Part shown: positions 37,993 to 46,657 of the stretch, piece after piece
Position numbering within the stretch: the stretch's first letter is position 1
Layout: the number at the start of each line of letters is the position of its first letter
NCBI RefSeq assembly: GCF_019703855.1
Contig: NZ_AP024086.1
Span: forward strand, 1,570,501-1,634,500
Length of the DNA stretch: 64,000 bases
Reading direction: 5' to 3'
DNA from: Desulfomarina profundi
GTDB lineage: Bacteria > Desulfobacterota > Desulfobulbia > Desulfobulbales > Desulfocapsaceae
Translations under genes and position numbers: made by a program
Notes under the pieces: generated by a model
The model's input: only the letters and a program-made list of their open reading frames with translations
Databases searched by the model: none
Told to the model about the DNA's origin: nothing

Positions 37993-38787
37993 ATGTTCTT
38001 CGTTATTGATATTGGCAATTCCCATACGGTTACCGGGCTCTACAGCAATGATAAACTTATTGGTCACTGGCGCTTTAAATCCAATAGAAAAAGCACTCCG
38101 GATGAACTGGCTGTACTGCACAATGCCCTTTTCACCATGGCAGGTATTGATAAGACTGCCATAAAAGGTGTTGTACTTGCAAGCGTCGTTCCCACTCTCG
38201 AAACCGCCTGGCTCGGCTGCTGCACAAAACATTTTAATTCAAATCTCGACAAAAAGATCTTTGTGGTCGCCGTCAATGACATTAAAGATCTGATTTCGGT
38301 CAAATTAAAAAATCCGGGCGAAGTGGGTGCCGATCGTCTGGTTAACGCCATCGCCGCCTGGAACGAGTTTCAGACAAGGCTCATTGTCATCGACTTCGGC
38401 ACAGCCATCACCTTTGACTGTATCACTGAAAAATGTGAATACACAGGTGGACTGATTATTCCAGGTATTGCCATATCCCTGGAGGCTCTTGCCACCAGAA
38501 CCGCAAAACTGCCGCACATCGATGTTTCTGAAAAACCGCCATCAGTTATCGGCAAAAACACTGATCATGCCATGAAAAGCGGTATTTTATACGGGTATGG
38601 TGCAATGATAAACGGTCTTATCGAGAATATCCGTATGGAAATGGCCCCAGGGGGAGAAAAAGTCACCGTCATTGCCACGGGTGGCATGGCAAAGGTTATC
38701 GCCCCATTCACCACTGCCTTTGATCATATCGATCCTATGCTTACCCTGAAAGGCCTGGAAATCATATATAAAAAGAAAATTTTGTAA
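37993..38787 (+). CDS. coaX: Type III pantothenate kinase
   Basis: First step of coenzyme A synthesis, ATP-dependent phosphorylation of pantothenate. From ATG 37993 it is 264 aa starting MFFVIDIGNSHTVTGLY, which is the family N-terminus; the frame remains open upstream but without homology. Other motifs: GADRLVNAIAAW, VIDFGTAITFDCI and GGLIIPGIAISLEAL, the ASKHA-fold phosphate and substrate loops. The stop overlaps the ldcA start (TAATG). Confidence 0.93.
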   Translation: MFFVIDIGNSHTVTGLYSNDKLIGHWRFKSNRKSTPDELAVLHNALFTMAGIDKTAIKGVVLASVVPTLETAWLGCCTKHFNSNLDKKIFVVAVNDIKDLISVKLKNPGEVGADRLVNAIAAWNEFQTRLIVIDFGTAITFDCITEKCEYTGGLIIPGIAISLEALATRTAKLPHIDVSEKPPSVIGKNTDHAMKSGILYGYGAMINGLIENIRMEMAPGGEKVTVIATGGMAKVIAPFTTAFDHIDPMLTLKGLEIIYKKKIL

Positions 38788-39713
38788 TGGCTCCCTTACC
38801 TCTCTATCCTCCACCCCTGAAAAAAGGTGATACCCTCGCTGTTATAGCTCCCGCAGGGCAGTTGCAGGAGCCTCAAAAGTTTGCAAAAGGGATTTCCCTG
38901 CTCGAAGAAATGGGTTTTTCCGTAAAATTTCCAAGGGATTTATGGCCGGGAAATGACTATCTGGCCGACAGCGATGAAAACCGCGCCCACGAATTCAATA
39001 CATTTATCAATGATCCCGAAACAGCCGGACTTATTTCAATGCGAGGTGGATTCGGTTGCCTGCGCATGCTGGATAAGATTGATCTCGGGCAGATCGCCGG
39101 CCATCCGAAAACTATCCTGGGCTTTTCTGATATTTCAATTCTCCACAACTACCTGCATACCAGAACAGGCCTTGTCTGCTTCCATGGACCTGTCCTGACT
39201 TCCCTTACCACCCTGACTTCACCTGCGCTTGAAAGACTGTATCATTCTCTTACCGGTCAATGGCGGGCACCAATACATACACGAAAGATAGAAATTCTCC
39301 GGGACGGCACGACCTCTTCAGGAAGATTGCTCGGTGGAAACCTGACAAGCCTTGTTACTCTACTGGGAACTCCCTATGATTTTTCCTGGGACAATGGTGT
39401 TATTTTTCTGGAAGATATCAATGAACCACCGTACAAAATTGACCGTATGCTGACCCAGCTTTTTCTTGCCGGAAAATTTGACGACCTCTCCGGCCTTATT
39501 CTAGGGGATTTTTCCCTCTCCTCCCACGAGGACACCCTGGAAAAAATCCGCTACAGAGAACAGGTCTGGATGCGAATACTTGAGTTAACCGGGCGATTCG
39601 CATACCCGGTCTGGGCAAATATTCCCGTAGGTCACTGTCCGGATAATTACACCCTTCCACTGGGTGCAACGGTAGAAATGGACAGGGAAAAAACCCGGCT
39701 TCTCTTTCATTAA
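38787..39713 (+). CDS. ldcA: Muramoyltetrapeptide (LD-)carboxypeptidase, S66 family
   Basis: Cytoplasmic enzyme that removes the terminal D-Ala from recycled murein tetrapeptides. 308 aa. Family motifs: GDTLAVIAPAG, SMRGGFGCLRML, the nucleophile region LGFSDISILHNYL (Ser), the Glu in FLEDINEPPYKIDRML and the His in PVGHCPDNYTLPLG, together the expected Ser-Glu-His triad. It is coupled to coaX by a 1-bp overlap. Confidence 0.92.
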   Translation: MAPLPLYPPPLKKGDTLAVIAPAGQLQEPQKFAKGISLLEEMGFSVKFPRDLWPGNDYLADSDENRAHEFNTFINDPETAGLISMRGGFGCLRMLDKIDLGQIAGHPKTILGFSDISILHNYLHTRTGLVCFHGPVLTSLTTLTSPALERLYHSLTGQWRAPIHTRKIEILRDGTTSSGRLLGGNLTSLVTLLGTPYDFSWDNGVIFLEDINEPPYKIDRMLTQLFLAGKFDDLSGLILGDFSLSSHEDTLEKIRYREQVWMRILELTGRFAYPVWANIPVGHCPDNYTLPLGATVEMDREKTRLLFH

Positions 39714-39785
39714 GACTCACGATTTCACTGCATTATCCGGTTATCCGGTCCTGTGTCAGTTACGACGGGTATCATCAGCATATGT

Positions 39786-39814
39786 TTGACTTGATTGTAG
39801 AAAAATGCTATAGA
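39786..39814 (+). promoter_or_regulatory. Strong sigma-70-type promoter before the SH3b gene
   Basis: TTGACT (39786-39791), a 17-bp spacer, and TATAGA (39809-39814) with an extended TGC just ahead of the -10. It lies about 150 bp before the chosen start of the SH3b protein. Confidence 0.7.
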
Positions 39815-39962
39815 GAAATACCGGTTGTTAATTGAATGGTCACAGTGACATCTGCCGGCTTGTAAAGAGATGAGACGAAAGGATGACGGCCATTACCCGA
39901 TCCTGCCGGAAACAAGAATTACTTACATAAAAAATAAAAATATCAGAATCCATACAAATACC

Positions 39963-40430
39963 ATGATTTTTTCAAATTCAACAAAAACTTCCCTCCGCAT
40001 ACTCCTGGCATTAATCATCTTCAGTTTCTTCATATGCCCCAATGTCATTGCAGCTCAGTATGTCAGTGTAAAAAAAGACAATGTAAATGTAAGGACAGGT
40101 CCATCAAAGGATAACCCCGTTTCCATGGAGCTGTTTGAAGGATATCCGCTGAAAGTCATAAAAAAACAGGGTGACTGGTATAAGGTCATCGACTTTGAAA
40201 ATGATTCCGGCTGGATCCACAAAAATCTTGTCACCACCGGTGATACGGTCATCGTCAACGCCAAGAAGAGCGTGAACATGAGATCGGGCCCATCCACAAA
40301 AAGCTCCGTTGTCGCCGATGTGGAAAGAGGTGTTGTACTGACTAAAATCTCCCGTAAAGGAAAATGGGTGGAAGTAAGACACGCAAGTGGAACGGTTGGC
40401 TGGATTTACAAACCCCTGCTCTGGCCCTGA
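39963..40430 (+). CDS. Exported protein with two bacterial SH3 domains
   Basis: 155 aa from ATG 39963, where a typical signal peptide begins (hydrophobic ILLALIIFSFFICP, cleavage near VIAA-QY). Two SH3b repeats follow: one with KKDNVNVRTGPSKDNPV and one with AKKSVNMRSGPSTKSSV, each ending in a GWI-x-K block. Such proteins bind peptidoglycan or act in envelope stress. The frame stays open to 39870, but the upstream part lacks signal-peptide character. It has its own promoter and terminator. Confidence 0.85.
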   Translation: MIFSNSTKTSLRILLALIIFSFFICPNVIAAQYVSVKKDNVNVRTGPSKDNPVSMELFEGYPLKVIKKQGDWYKVIDFENDSGWIHKNLVTTGDTVIVNAKKSVNMRSGPSTKSSVVADVERGVVLTKISRKGKWVEVRHASGTVGWIYKPLLWP

Positions 40431-40462
40431 TTCCAATTCAACTGAATTCAATCCAGGTTCAG

Positions 40463-40513
40463 GCCGGATTTTGTTCTGCTCTTTACCGGGCATTATGAAA
40501 TCCGGCTTTTTTT
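40463..40513 (+). terminator. Intrinsic terminator after the SH3b gene
   Basis: GCCGGATTT (40463-40471) pairs with AAATCCGGC (40498-40506), followed directly by seven T. Confidence 0.8.
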
Positions 40514-40595
40514 ATTCCATAACCTTTGACGTGGAGAGCCAGGCTTGTTTGATTTTAAGGATAGACAATCAACATGTTCACTGGAGAATACAAAA

Positions 40596-43508
40596 TTACC
40601 GTAGAAGTATGGTGGCGATTTGGCGGTCGAGTGCAAGAGGGAGTCGGACTTCCTTTCCCGCCTTGTTTTTAAATAAAAAATATCCATTTTCCAGTGCATA
40701 ATAGAGAAGGTCGCGGGTTAATTCCACATCGTCTTTACAGTATCTTGCGATGAGCTCTATTTTCCCCTCCCTGTACCACTGCAGTGCCTGGAGGCCATCT
40801 GCTGATTTTTTTCTGCCCAGTGTGGTGGCTGCCAGGCGATCGAGGCTCAGGCGATATCCAAGGTATTTCTGTACTTCGGCCAGCAGGTCGAGGTTAGGGA
40901 GTTGTGTCAGGTCTCGATCCGTATATGCCGAGATTACCCTGTTGTCAAAGCGAATATTGTTAAATCCCACAATAAGATCCAACCGATGGAGATGATCGAT
41001 AAAGTCATCTATCTCCTCTTCCAGGTAAGATACATAACTGTCAAGCCGTGAGTCATAGATTACCGCCACGGAGATGCCCATTTTCTCGCAATGCGCCCAG
41101 CCTCCCACCTCCTTTGCTGAACGGATTGTCTCCAGATCAAAAACACCAAAATGTTTGGGCAGGCTGTTCAGACCGGTTGGGTAGGAGTTTGTCTTATTTG
41201 CTTTCTTTTCCTCCTGGTTGATCATATTTTCAGGATCAAGGGGATTGGCAAAGATATGGCCGAAAAATTCCAAGCAGGCCTGTTTATCTATCGGCCTGTT
41301 CCCTGAACCGCATTTGGGTGAATGGACACAGGATGGACATCCGTTCTCGCAGCCACAGGTCATGATAACCTTATATGTTTCCCGAAGCAGCTCCTCTGCC
41401 CTGCCATACGCTGCCCTTGCCAGCCCCACGCCTCCCTGGTGCCCGTCGTACACGAAAATAGATCCTTTCTCCGTCTGATCATGGACAGGGCAGGAAATAC
41501 CGCCGATATCATTGTGGTCACAGAGAACAAGGAGGGGGAAAAGGGCTATTATTCCATGCTCAAAGGCGTGAATTGCCCCCATAAAATGAAGCTTTTTTTC
41601 TTCAAGATATGTCCTGGTTTCCTGCTCCACGTCAAACCAGATACCTTCCGTTTCTATGGTCTGTTCAGGAAGATCGAGATCTATGGTCGACATGGTTCTC
41701 TGTGTTCTTTTGTTCTTTTTCTGATAACCTGTAACCTTTTCCATCACTTTGACCCTGCCCAGAGAAACGGTGAGCCCAAAACAGGTTTTCTTCCCATATA
41801 CCTCCAGAATTTCAGTTCGTTTACTCACCATTGGCCGGGTATAATAATTTGGTGATTCCCGACGGACAACCACCTCCCCTCCCTCCAGGTCAAGGTGTTC
41901 GACCAGTTGTACCATTCCCCTGTGAATATAAACCGCACCGGGATGGCATTCCTTCAACGCCCTGGTGCTGTCAATTTCCCCGGTAATCTCCCCTCCCGGC
42001 AGCTCAATAATCACAAGCTGTCTGCCGCCACCCCGCAGACTCACAAGTCTCTGGGGGTATTTTCTGGTGGAGAGCCAGCAGCCGCCCGAACCGGTCTCAA
42101 GCAGGACGCCTTTTATTGTCATTTCAACTACTTTTTCCCTGATTTTGCTGTTCTGAAGAAGAGGCTCATTTCTTTTCAGCGAAAGTTCCGCACTGCAACA
42201 ATGCAGGTGTTGAGCCGAGATAATATCATTTTCAGGATTAAGGACTGCAGATTCAGGTGCTCTCTTGAAAAAATCTTCTGGATTTCTCATAAGATACTGA
42301 TCAAGCGCATCTTCCTGGGCAATAAGAATAACGGCGGACGACCTGCCCCCCCGACCTACCCTGCCCCCACGCTGCCAAGTGGCCATCACGGAGCCAGGGT
42401 AGCCCACGAGGATACAGAGATCAAGATCACCAACGTCTATACCAAGCTCAAGGGCAGATGTGGATATGACCCCGAGCAGGCGGCCGGAAAATAACCTCTG
42501 TTCGATGTCTCTTCGTTCTTCCGGTAGAAAACCGGCCCGATAAGCACTCAGTTTATCGGCCAACTGCCCAAGTCTCTCGGAAGTCCAGATGGCAATCAGT
42601 TCTGTCATCTTTCTTGACTGGGTATAGACAATGGTTCGCAGTCCCCTTTTCATTGCCGCCTCCAGGAGTCTGCTGGCACTGTATGCGGCACTGTCCCAGG
42701 GGTTGATCATCAGAAAATGCTTTTCCGATCTGGGCGCTCCACTTTCTTCAATTACTTTGACAGAACGATCCAATAACAATTCTGCAAGTTCCCCTGGATT
42801 GCCGATAGTGGCAGAAAGCAGAACAAAAACAGGTTCTGCACCGTACCAGGAGGCTATTCTCTGAAGTCGTCGAAGGAGCCAGCTCATATGACTGCCCAGC
42901 ACCCCCCTGTAACTGTGAACTTCATCAATAACTATATAACGCAACCTGGCGAAGAAATTTGCCCAGCTGTCATGGTATGGCAGTATGGAGAGGTGCAGCA
43001 TTTCCGGATTGGTCAAGAGTACAGGCGGTGGATCATTACGTATCTTACGCCTCATGTAGGGGGAGGTGTCTCCATCAAACAGTGCAGCAATTGGCCCGTT
43101 TTTCGGGTTTTGCCCCCCGCCTGCCAACTGTGCCAGGCTTTCGAGGGTATTCAACTGATCCCTTGCCAGGGCCTTCAATGGGAAAACGTAGATTGAGGTG
43201 CCGGGGATATCCTGATTCAGTTCATCCAGGACCGGGAGGTTATAGATCATGCTTTTACCCGAGGCGGTGGGTGTCGCCACAATAATATCATGACCCTGCA
43301 GAAGATACCGGATAGCCCTGGACTGGTGTGAAAAAATATTTTTTATTCCGGCCTTTTTCATTATCTCCCGGGATGTTGGAGATAGATCTGTTGCTTTTTT
43401 TGAGAATTTTGCAGGAACTCCGTCTATTTTTTTATGGAAGACGACCTGGGGCCCGAACCGGGGAGAATTTTTGAGAGAACTGATATATTCTGAAACATCC
43501 GGGTCCAT
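40596..43508 (-). CDS. Fused MrfA-type (YprA/DUF1998) helicase and MrfB-type (YprB) DEDDy exonuclease
   Basis: A 970-aa protein. Residues 1 to about 760 are an SF2 helicase of the YprA/Hrq1 group: ATPTASGKSM (Walker A), VIDEVHSYRG (DEVH), SALELGIDVGDLD, QRGGRVGRGGRSS, then a DUF1998 end with the four-cysteine motif in CGCENGCPSCVHSPKCG. Residues 787 to about 945 form an RNase H-like 3'-5' exonuclease: FDLET (Exo I Asp/Glu), GFNNIRFDN (Exo II Asp) and RYCKDDVEL (Y-x3-D, Exo III), a complete DEDDy set. In B. subtilis these are adjacent genes yprA/yprB (mrfA/mrfB), a pathway that removes mitomycin C lesions independently of UvrABC. A similar role here is inferred. It is monocistronic and convergent with the SH3b gene. 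Confidence 0.85.
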   Translation of the reverse strand: MDPDVSEYISSLKNSPRFGPQVVFHKKIDGVPAKFSKKATDLSPTSREIMKKAGIKNIFSHQSRAIRYLLQGHDIIVATPTASGKSMIYNLPVLDELNQDIPGTSIYVFPLKALARDQLNTLESLAQLAGGGQNPKNGPIAALFDGDTSPYMRRKIRNDPPPVLLTNPEMLHLSILPYHDSWANFFARLRYIVIDEVHSYRGVLGSHMSWLLRRLQRIASWYGAEPVFVLLSATIGNPGELAELLLDRSVKVIEESGAPRSEKHFLMINPWDSAAYSASRLLEAAMKRGLRTIVYTQSRKMTELIAIWTSERLGQLADKLSAYRAGFLPEERRDIEQRLFSGRLLGVISTSALELGIDVGDLDLCILVGYPGSVMATWQRGGRVGRGGRSSAVILIAQEDALDQYLMRNPEDFFKRAPESAVLNPENDIISAQHLHCCSAELSLKRNEPLLQNSKIREKVVEMTIKGVLLETGSGGCWLSTRKYPQRLVSLRGGGRQLVIIELPGGEITGEIDSTRALKECHPGAVYIHRGMVQLVEHLDLEGGEVVVRRESPNYYTRPMVSKRTEILEVYGKKTCFGLTVSLGRVKVMEKVTGYQKKNKRTQRTMSTIDLDLPEQTIETEGIWFDVEQETRTYLEEKKLHFMGAIHAFEHGIIALFPLLVLCDHNDIGGISCPVHDQTEKGSIFVYDGHQGGVGLARAAYGRAEELLRETYKVIMTCGCENGCPSCVHSPKCGSGNRPIDKQACLEFFGHIFANPLDPENMINQEEKKANKTNSYPTGLNSLPKHFGVFDLETIRSAKEVGGWAHCEKMGISVAVIYDSRLDSYVSYLEEEIDDFIDHLHRLDLIVGFNNIRFDNRVISAYTDRDLTQLPNLDLLAEVQKYLGYRLSLDRLAATTLGRKKSADGLQALQWYREGKIELIARYCKDDVELTRDLLYYALENGYFLFKNKAGKEVRLPLALDRQIATILLR

Positions 43509-43683
43509 AAATAATACCGGCTTACTCCATGGTTTCGGCTCAACCGGGAAACAAAATGTTGCTTAAACGATGAGGAAAGGATATTTTCTGTTTTCCTGCG
43601 TAATTCGGAGCATAATTGAAAACAGGAAATAAATAATAATAATAAATTAAAAACAAAAAATAAAAAATTACCCTTTATCAACA

Positions 43684-45375
43684 ATGGTCACTATTGCAAC
43701 CATGGGCCCTTCAGGCTCTAACAGTGTACTCGCCGCAAAACAGTATGATCCGGAGGCAGATTTAAAACTCTACCTAAAATTATCCGACTGTCTTGACGCG
43801 TTTAAACGAAAAGAAGCCGACTTTGCGCTCATCCCTGTCTATAACACACGGGAAGGTGAGGTAAAGGAATATTTCCGGCTGGTTGCAAAAATGGAAGAAG
43901 GTTACTGGATTGATAATGTTGTCCTGCCCATCCACCTCTCTTTTGGTATTTTCCAGGGAAATAATCCATCCCAGGTCAAGACAATTGTTGGAAGAGGCCC
44001 GGTATTCCGCCAATGTGACGAATATATTGAGGACAATTACCCGGATGTGACCCTGATGGCCGTTCAGAACATCGAAGAAGCCATGGAGGAAATCCGCAGG
44101 GAAGAAAAAAGCGGTTATGCGGTTATCGATTCCGAACAGTTACTGGAACAATACGGCTTTCAACTTATCGCAAGAGAAGTTGTTTCCCATAACCGTACAC
44201 GGTTTGCGGTGATTGGAAGAAGTATCGCGCCCCAGACCGGCTATGATGCCACGGCAATTATCACCCACCCTCTGCGGGACCGGGTGGGCATGCTGGCTGA
44301 CATCCTGGGAGAATTCACCAGAAGAGGCATTAATATTCTTGATCTCCAGTCTGAAAACGACATCAAAACGCAGAAACTGCGGATCTATGTCGAAATTGAA
44401 GGACATATCGAAAACAACAATATTTCCGAAGCCATACAAACCATAGAAACGACCGTAATCCAGGAGGAATCCGCTCTCAAGATCCTCGGCTCTTTCCCCA
44501 GGGTTGACATGCGGGTGAAAAAGATCAGGAATTTTGGTTTTATCGGCAGTGGCGATATGTCTCAATGGTTTGCAAAAAGACTGGAAAACGAAGGATATGA
44601 GACTCATATTTCAGGAAGGACATCAATTATCCCGCCTGAAAAGATGATCAAAGAGGTTGATGTGGTCATTGTCTGTGTTCCCATCTCTGTTACAGCCAAA
44701 ACAATCAAACAATATGGCCCACTTTTAAAAAACGGCCAGGCTCTTATAATTCTTGCGGGAGAATCGGAAAAGACCATACAGGCTGCCCTGGATTCCACAG
44801 ATCCCGGTGTAGAGGTTATGTTTGTCCACAATCTCTGGGGCCCTCAGGCCCTGACCATGAAGGATAAAAACGCGGCAATTGTCAGAACCCCGAGAAGCGG
44901 CAGTTTCTGCAGTGAATTCGAGGCATTTTTATATAAACATGGGGCCGATATCTACCATGACTCCGCCAAAAAACATGATCTGCTCATGGGAGTGGGACAG
45001 AAACTGCCCACAGCCATTTCCGTTGCCCTGGCAATGACTCTTAAGCAGTTTGGTATAGAAAGCCGGGATATAGACAGCCACTCGACCCTCACCTCCCTCT
45101 ACGGTATTCTTGCCATGGCCAGGGTTCATAACCAGAACCCGCGCACATATGCCGAAATTATGGCCACAAGGGGTGAGGGCGAAAAAATTGTCCGCAGTTT
45201 TGCTGAGAATCTGCGGGCCATTATTGACAGGGCCGAGCATGGCGATATTAATGAACTTTCAGAAATTATGGAAGAAAACAAAAAATCAATGTCGCCCTCC
45301 TTTCTTCGGTCCCGAATGAAACAAGCCAAAGCCGTTGATGATGTTATGAGCCGGCCGGATATGAAAATGCAGTAA
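43684..45375 (+). CDS. Prephenate dehydratase-like / ACT / prephenate dehydrogenase fusion
   Basis: A 563-aa three-part protein for phenylalanine and tyrosine synthesis. Residues 1-180 resemble prephenate dehydratase (PheA): MGPSGSNSVLAAK, IPVYNTREGEV and the catalytic TRF at 172-174. Residues 189-270 are an ACT regulatory domain (DRVGMLADILGEFTRRGINI). From 283 on there is a TyrA-type dehydrogenase: NFGFIGSGDMSQWFAKRL nucleotide fold and VHNLWGPQAL, which carries the active-site His region. No chorismate mutase domain is present. In the dehydratase part the usual PVEN is PVYN (Tyr53 in place of Glu), so activity of that half is uncertain. The start lacks a clear ribosome site and follows an AT-rich stretch. 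Confidence 0.82.
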   Translation: MVTIATMGPSGSNSVLAAKQYDPEADLKLYLKLSDCLDAFKRKEADFALIPVYNTREGEVKEYFRLVAKMEEGYWIDNVVLPIHLSFGIFQGNNPSQVKTIVGRGPVFRQCDEYIEDNYPDVTLMAVQNIEEAMEEIRREEKSGYAVIDSEQLLEQYGFQLIAREVVSHNRTRFAVIGRSIAPQTGYDATAIITHPLRDRVGMLADILGEFTRRGINILDLQSENDIKTQKLRIYVEIEGHIENNNISEAIQTIETTVIQEESALKILGSFPRVDMRVKKIRNFGFIGSGDMSQWFAKRLENEGYETHISGRTSIIPPEKMIKEVDVVIVCVPISVTAKTIKQYGPLLKNGQALIILAGESEKTIQAALDSTDPGVEVMFVHNLWGPQALTMKDKNAAIVRTPRSGSFCSEFEAFLYKHGADIYHDSAKKHDLLMGVGQKLPTAISVALAMTLKQFGIESRDIDSHSTLTSLYGILAMARVHNQNPRTYAEIMATRGEGEKIVRSFAENLRAIIDRAEHGDINELSEIMEENKKSMSPSFLRSRMKQAKAVDDVMSRPDMKMQ

Positions 45376-45451
45376 TTCATGTAACTGTTCCGTGAAATCA
45401 GAGTATCATGAGATTAAACACGGTTTTTAATTTTATTGAGGAGTGTTGTTT

Positions 45452-46102
45452 ATGATGTCCTGGGATTTAAAAATACTGGAAGAAGTAAAAATCTGCCCCC
45501 ACTGCAACAAAAAACTGACCTGTTGTGAGGCTCCGCAGATCCACGTGGGTGACGGTCTCGGCTGGGGCTCGGAAGTCCTGTTCATCTGCCTGAACGATGA
45601 ATGTTCCCTCTTTGTCAAAGGCTTTGATTACCTGGAGGAAAAATTTGGCCATCGGGCCTCCTACAGGTATATGGAACTCCCCGGCTCAAAAGAGAGCAAT
45701 GTCATGATGGTCGGAAACAAGAATGCTTTCAAGGGCAGTATTATCAATCCGGAGGTTATCAGGCAGCAAAACAAACGATACAGAAAGGAAAAGGAGGCCA
45801 AGGAAGCATTAAAGACCTGTCTTGAAGAAAAAAATCTCGAACCTGTTCTTACCCTGCTGCTTGACGAAGCCGCCATGAAAAGCACCAGGGTCGAAGCCCT
45901 GGACTATCTTGCCAGGCTCAATGATATAGCCTGTATTGATCCATTGAGAAACCATACCTTCAGAGACAGCTCAATGGAACAGAGTGTTAATATGATCCTG
46001 CAGAAGATCCTGCAGGCCAATTATAAAAAAGAATGTCCGTTCTGTGCCGAAATAATCAAATCCCAGGCAAAATTGTGTATGCATTGCGGCAAAGATGTGT
46101 AA
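45452..46102 (+). CDS. Zinc-ribbon protein of unknown function
   Basis: 216 aa from the ATG at 45452, with GAGGAG well placed upstream. The N-terminus holds a cysteine cluster (CPHCNKKLTCC, later CLNDEC), and the C-terminus a second zinc ribbon (CPFCAEIIKSQAKLCMHCGK). Between them lies a helical region resembling HEAT-like repeats (LEPVLTLLLDEAAMKSTRVE). No family function can be named. It stands between the aromatic-amino-acid fusion gene and tRNA-His. Confidence 0.7.
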   Translation: MMSWDLKILEEVKICPHCNKKLTCCEAPQIHVGDGLGWGSEVLFICLNDECSLFVKGFDYLEEKFGHRASYRYMELPGSKESNVMMVGNKNAFKGSIINPEVIRQQNKRYRKEKEAKEALKTCLEEKNLEPVLTLLLDEAAMKSTRVEALDYLARLNDIACIDPLRNHTFRDSSMEQSVNMILQKILQANYKKECPFCAEIIKSQAKLCMHCGKDV

Positions 46103-46164
46103 AATAGCAGGTCACAGGGTGCCGGAACCTTCCACGATCAGCCCGGCTTACGTATGACCTGGGC

Positions 46165-46240
46165 GCTTCGCCTTTGATGCCTCATATCTCCGGCAAGATT
46201 ACCAATTGCAGGATCGAGGTTATAATAAAAACACAAAACC
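46165..46240 (+). repeat. Dispersed repeat B, copy 2
   Basis: Shares the ordered blocks ATCTCCGGCA, CCAATTGCAGGAT and TAATAAAAAC with copy 1 at 10990-11075, with small insertions between. It lies between the Zn-ribbon gene and tRNA-His. Confidence 0.5.
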
Positions 46241-46323
46241 GTCTTTGATCCATGATTATATCTTGCAAAACAAAAACTGACCGGGTATAAAAGACACGCG
46301 TTTCAGATGATGAAATTCAATGT

Positions 46324-46401
46324 GGTGAATGTAGCTCAGCAGGTTAGAGCATCTGGTTGTGGCCCAGAAGGTCGGGAGTTCGAATCTCCTCATTCACCCC
46401 A
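46324..46401 (+). tRNA. tRNA-His (GTG)
   Basis: A full cloverleaf can be drawn: acceptor GTGAATG with CATTCAC, D-arm with AGCTCAG, anticodon stem TCTGG/CCAGA around loop TTGTGGC (anticodon GTG), and T-arm GGGAG-TTCGAAT-CTCC. The extra G at 46324 opposite C73 is the G-1 required by histidyl-tRNA synthetase. CCA is encoded (46399-46401). Confidence 0.96.
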
Positions 46402-46413
46402 CTTTACGCATAC

Positions 46414-46452
46414 AAGGGGTGGTTCCGGTATTGATGGAACAACCCCTTTTTT
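46414..46452 (+). terminator. Terminator after tRNA-His
   Basis: AAGGGGTGGTTCC pairs with GGAACAACCCCTT (one mismatch), ending in a run of six T. Confidence 0.85.
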
Positions 46453-46545
46453 ATATGAAAGTGAAGAAAATGAATGAGCGATTGCATCACTTTCATCGTT
46501 CGTTGTGGCTGTGATCCATAATTTGGTCCAGCCATGCTGGTTATC

Positions 46546-46591
46546 TGAAAATCTCGCTACCTAAGGTCGCTTTGCCGCAGTAAGATTTTCA
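46546..46591. repeat. Inverted repeat before the alpha/beta hydrolase gene
   Basis: TGAAAATCT (46546-46554) and AGATTTTCA (46583-46591) are perfect inverted copies. Another pair, ATGAAAGTG (46455-46463) and CACTTTCAT (46488-46496), lies just upstream. Possible hairpins in the leader of the next gene. Confidence 0.4.
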
Positions 46592-46657
46592 TTCGGTTTT
46601 TGCAGGTCTATTCCGTCCGTAAAAGGCTCTTCCGGAGCAATTAAAAGCGATATTAAA

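Noticed and set aside
16531-46549. Shared 14-mer TGGTCCAGCCATGC near 16966-16980 (reverse) and 46525-46540
   Set aside because: A 14-base match between two sites is expected by chance in a window this size, and the flanks do not agree.
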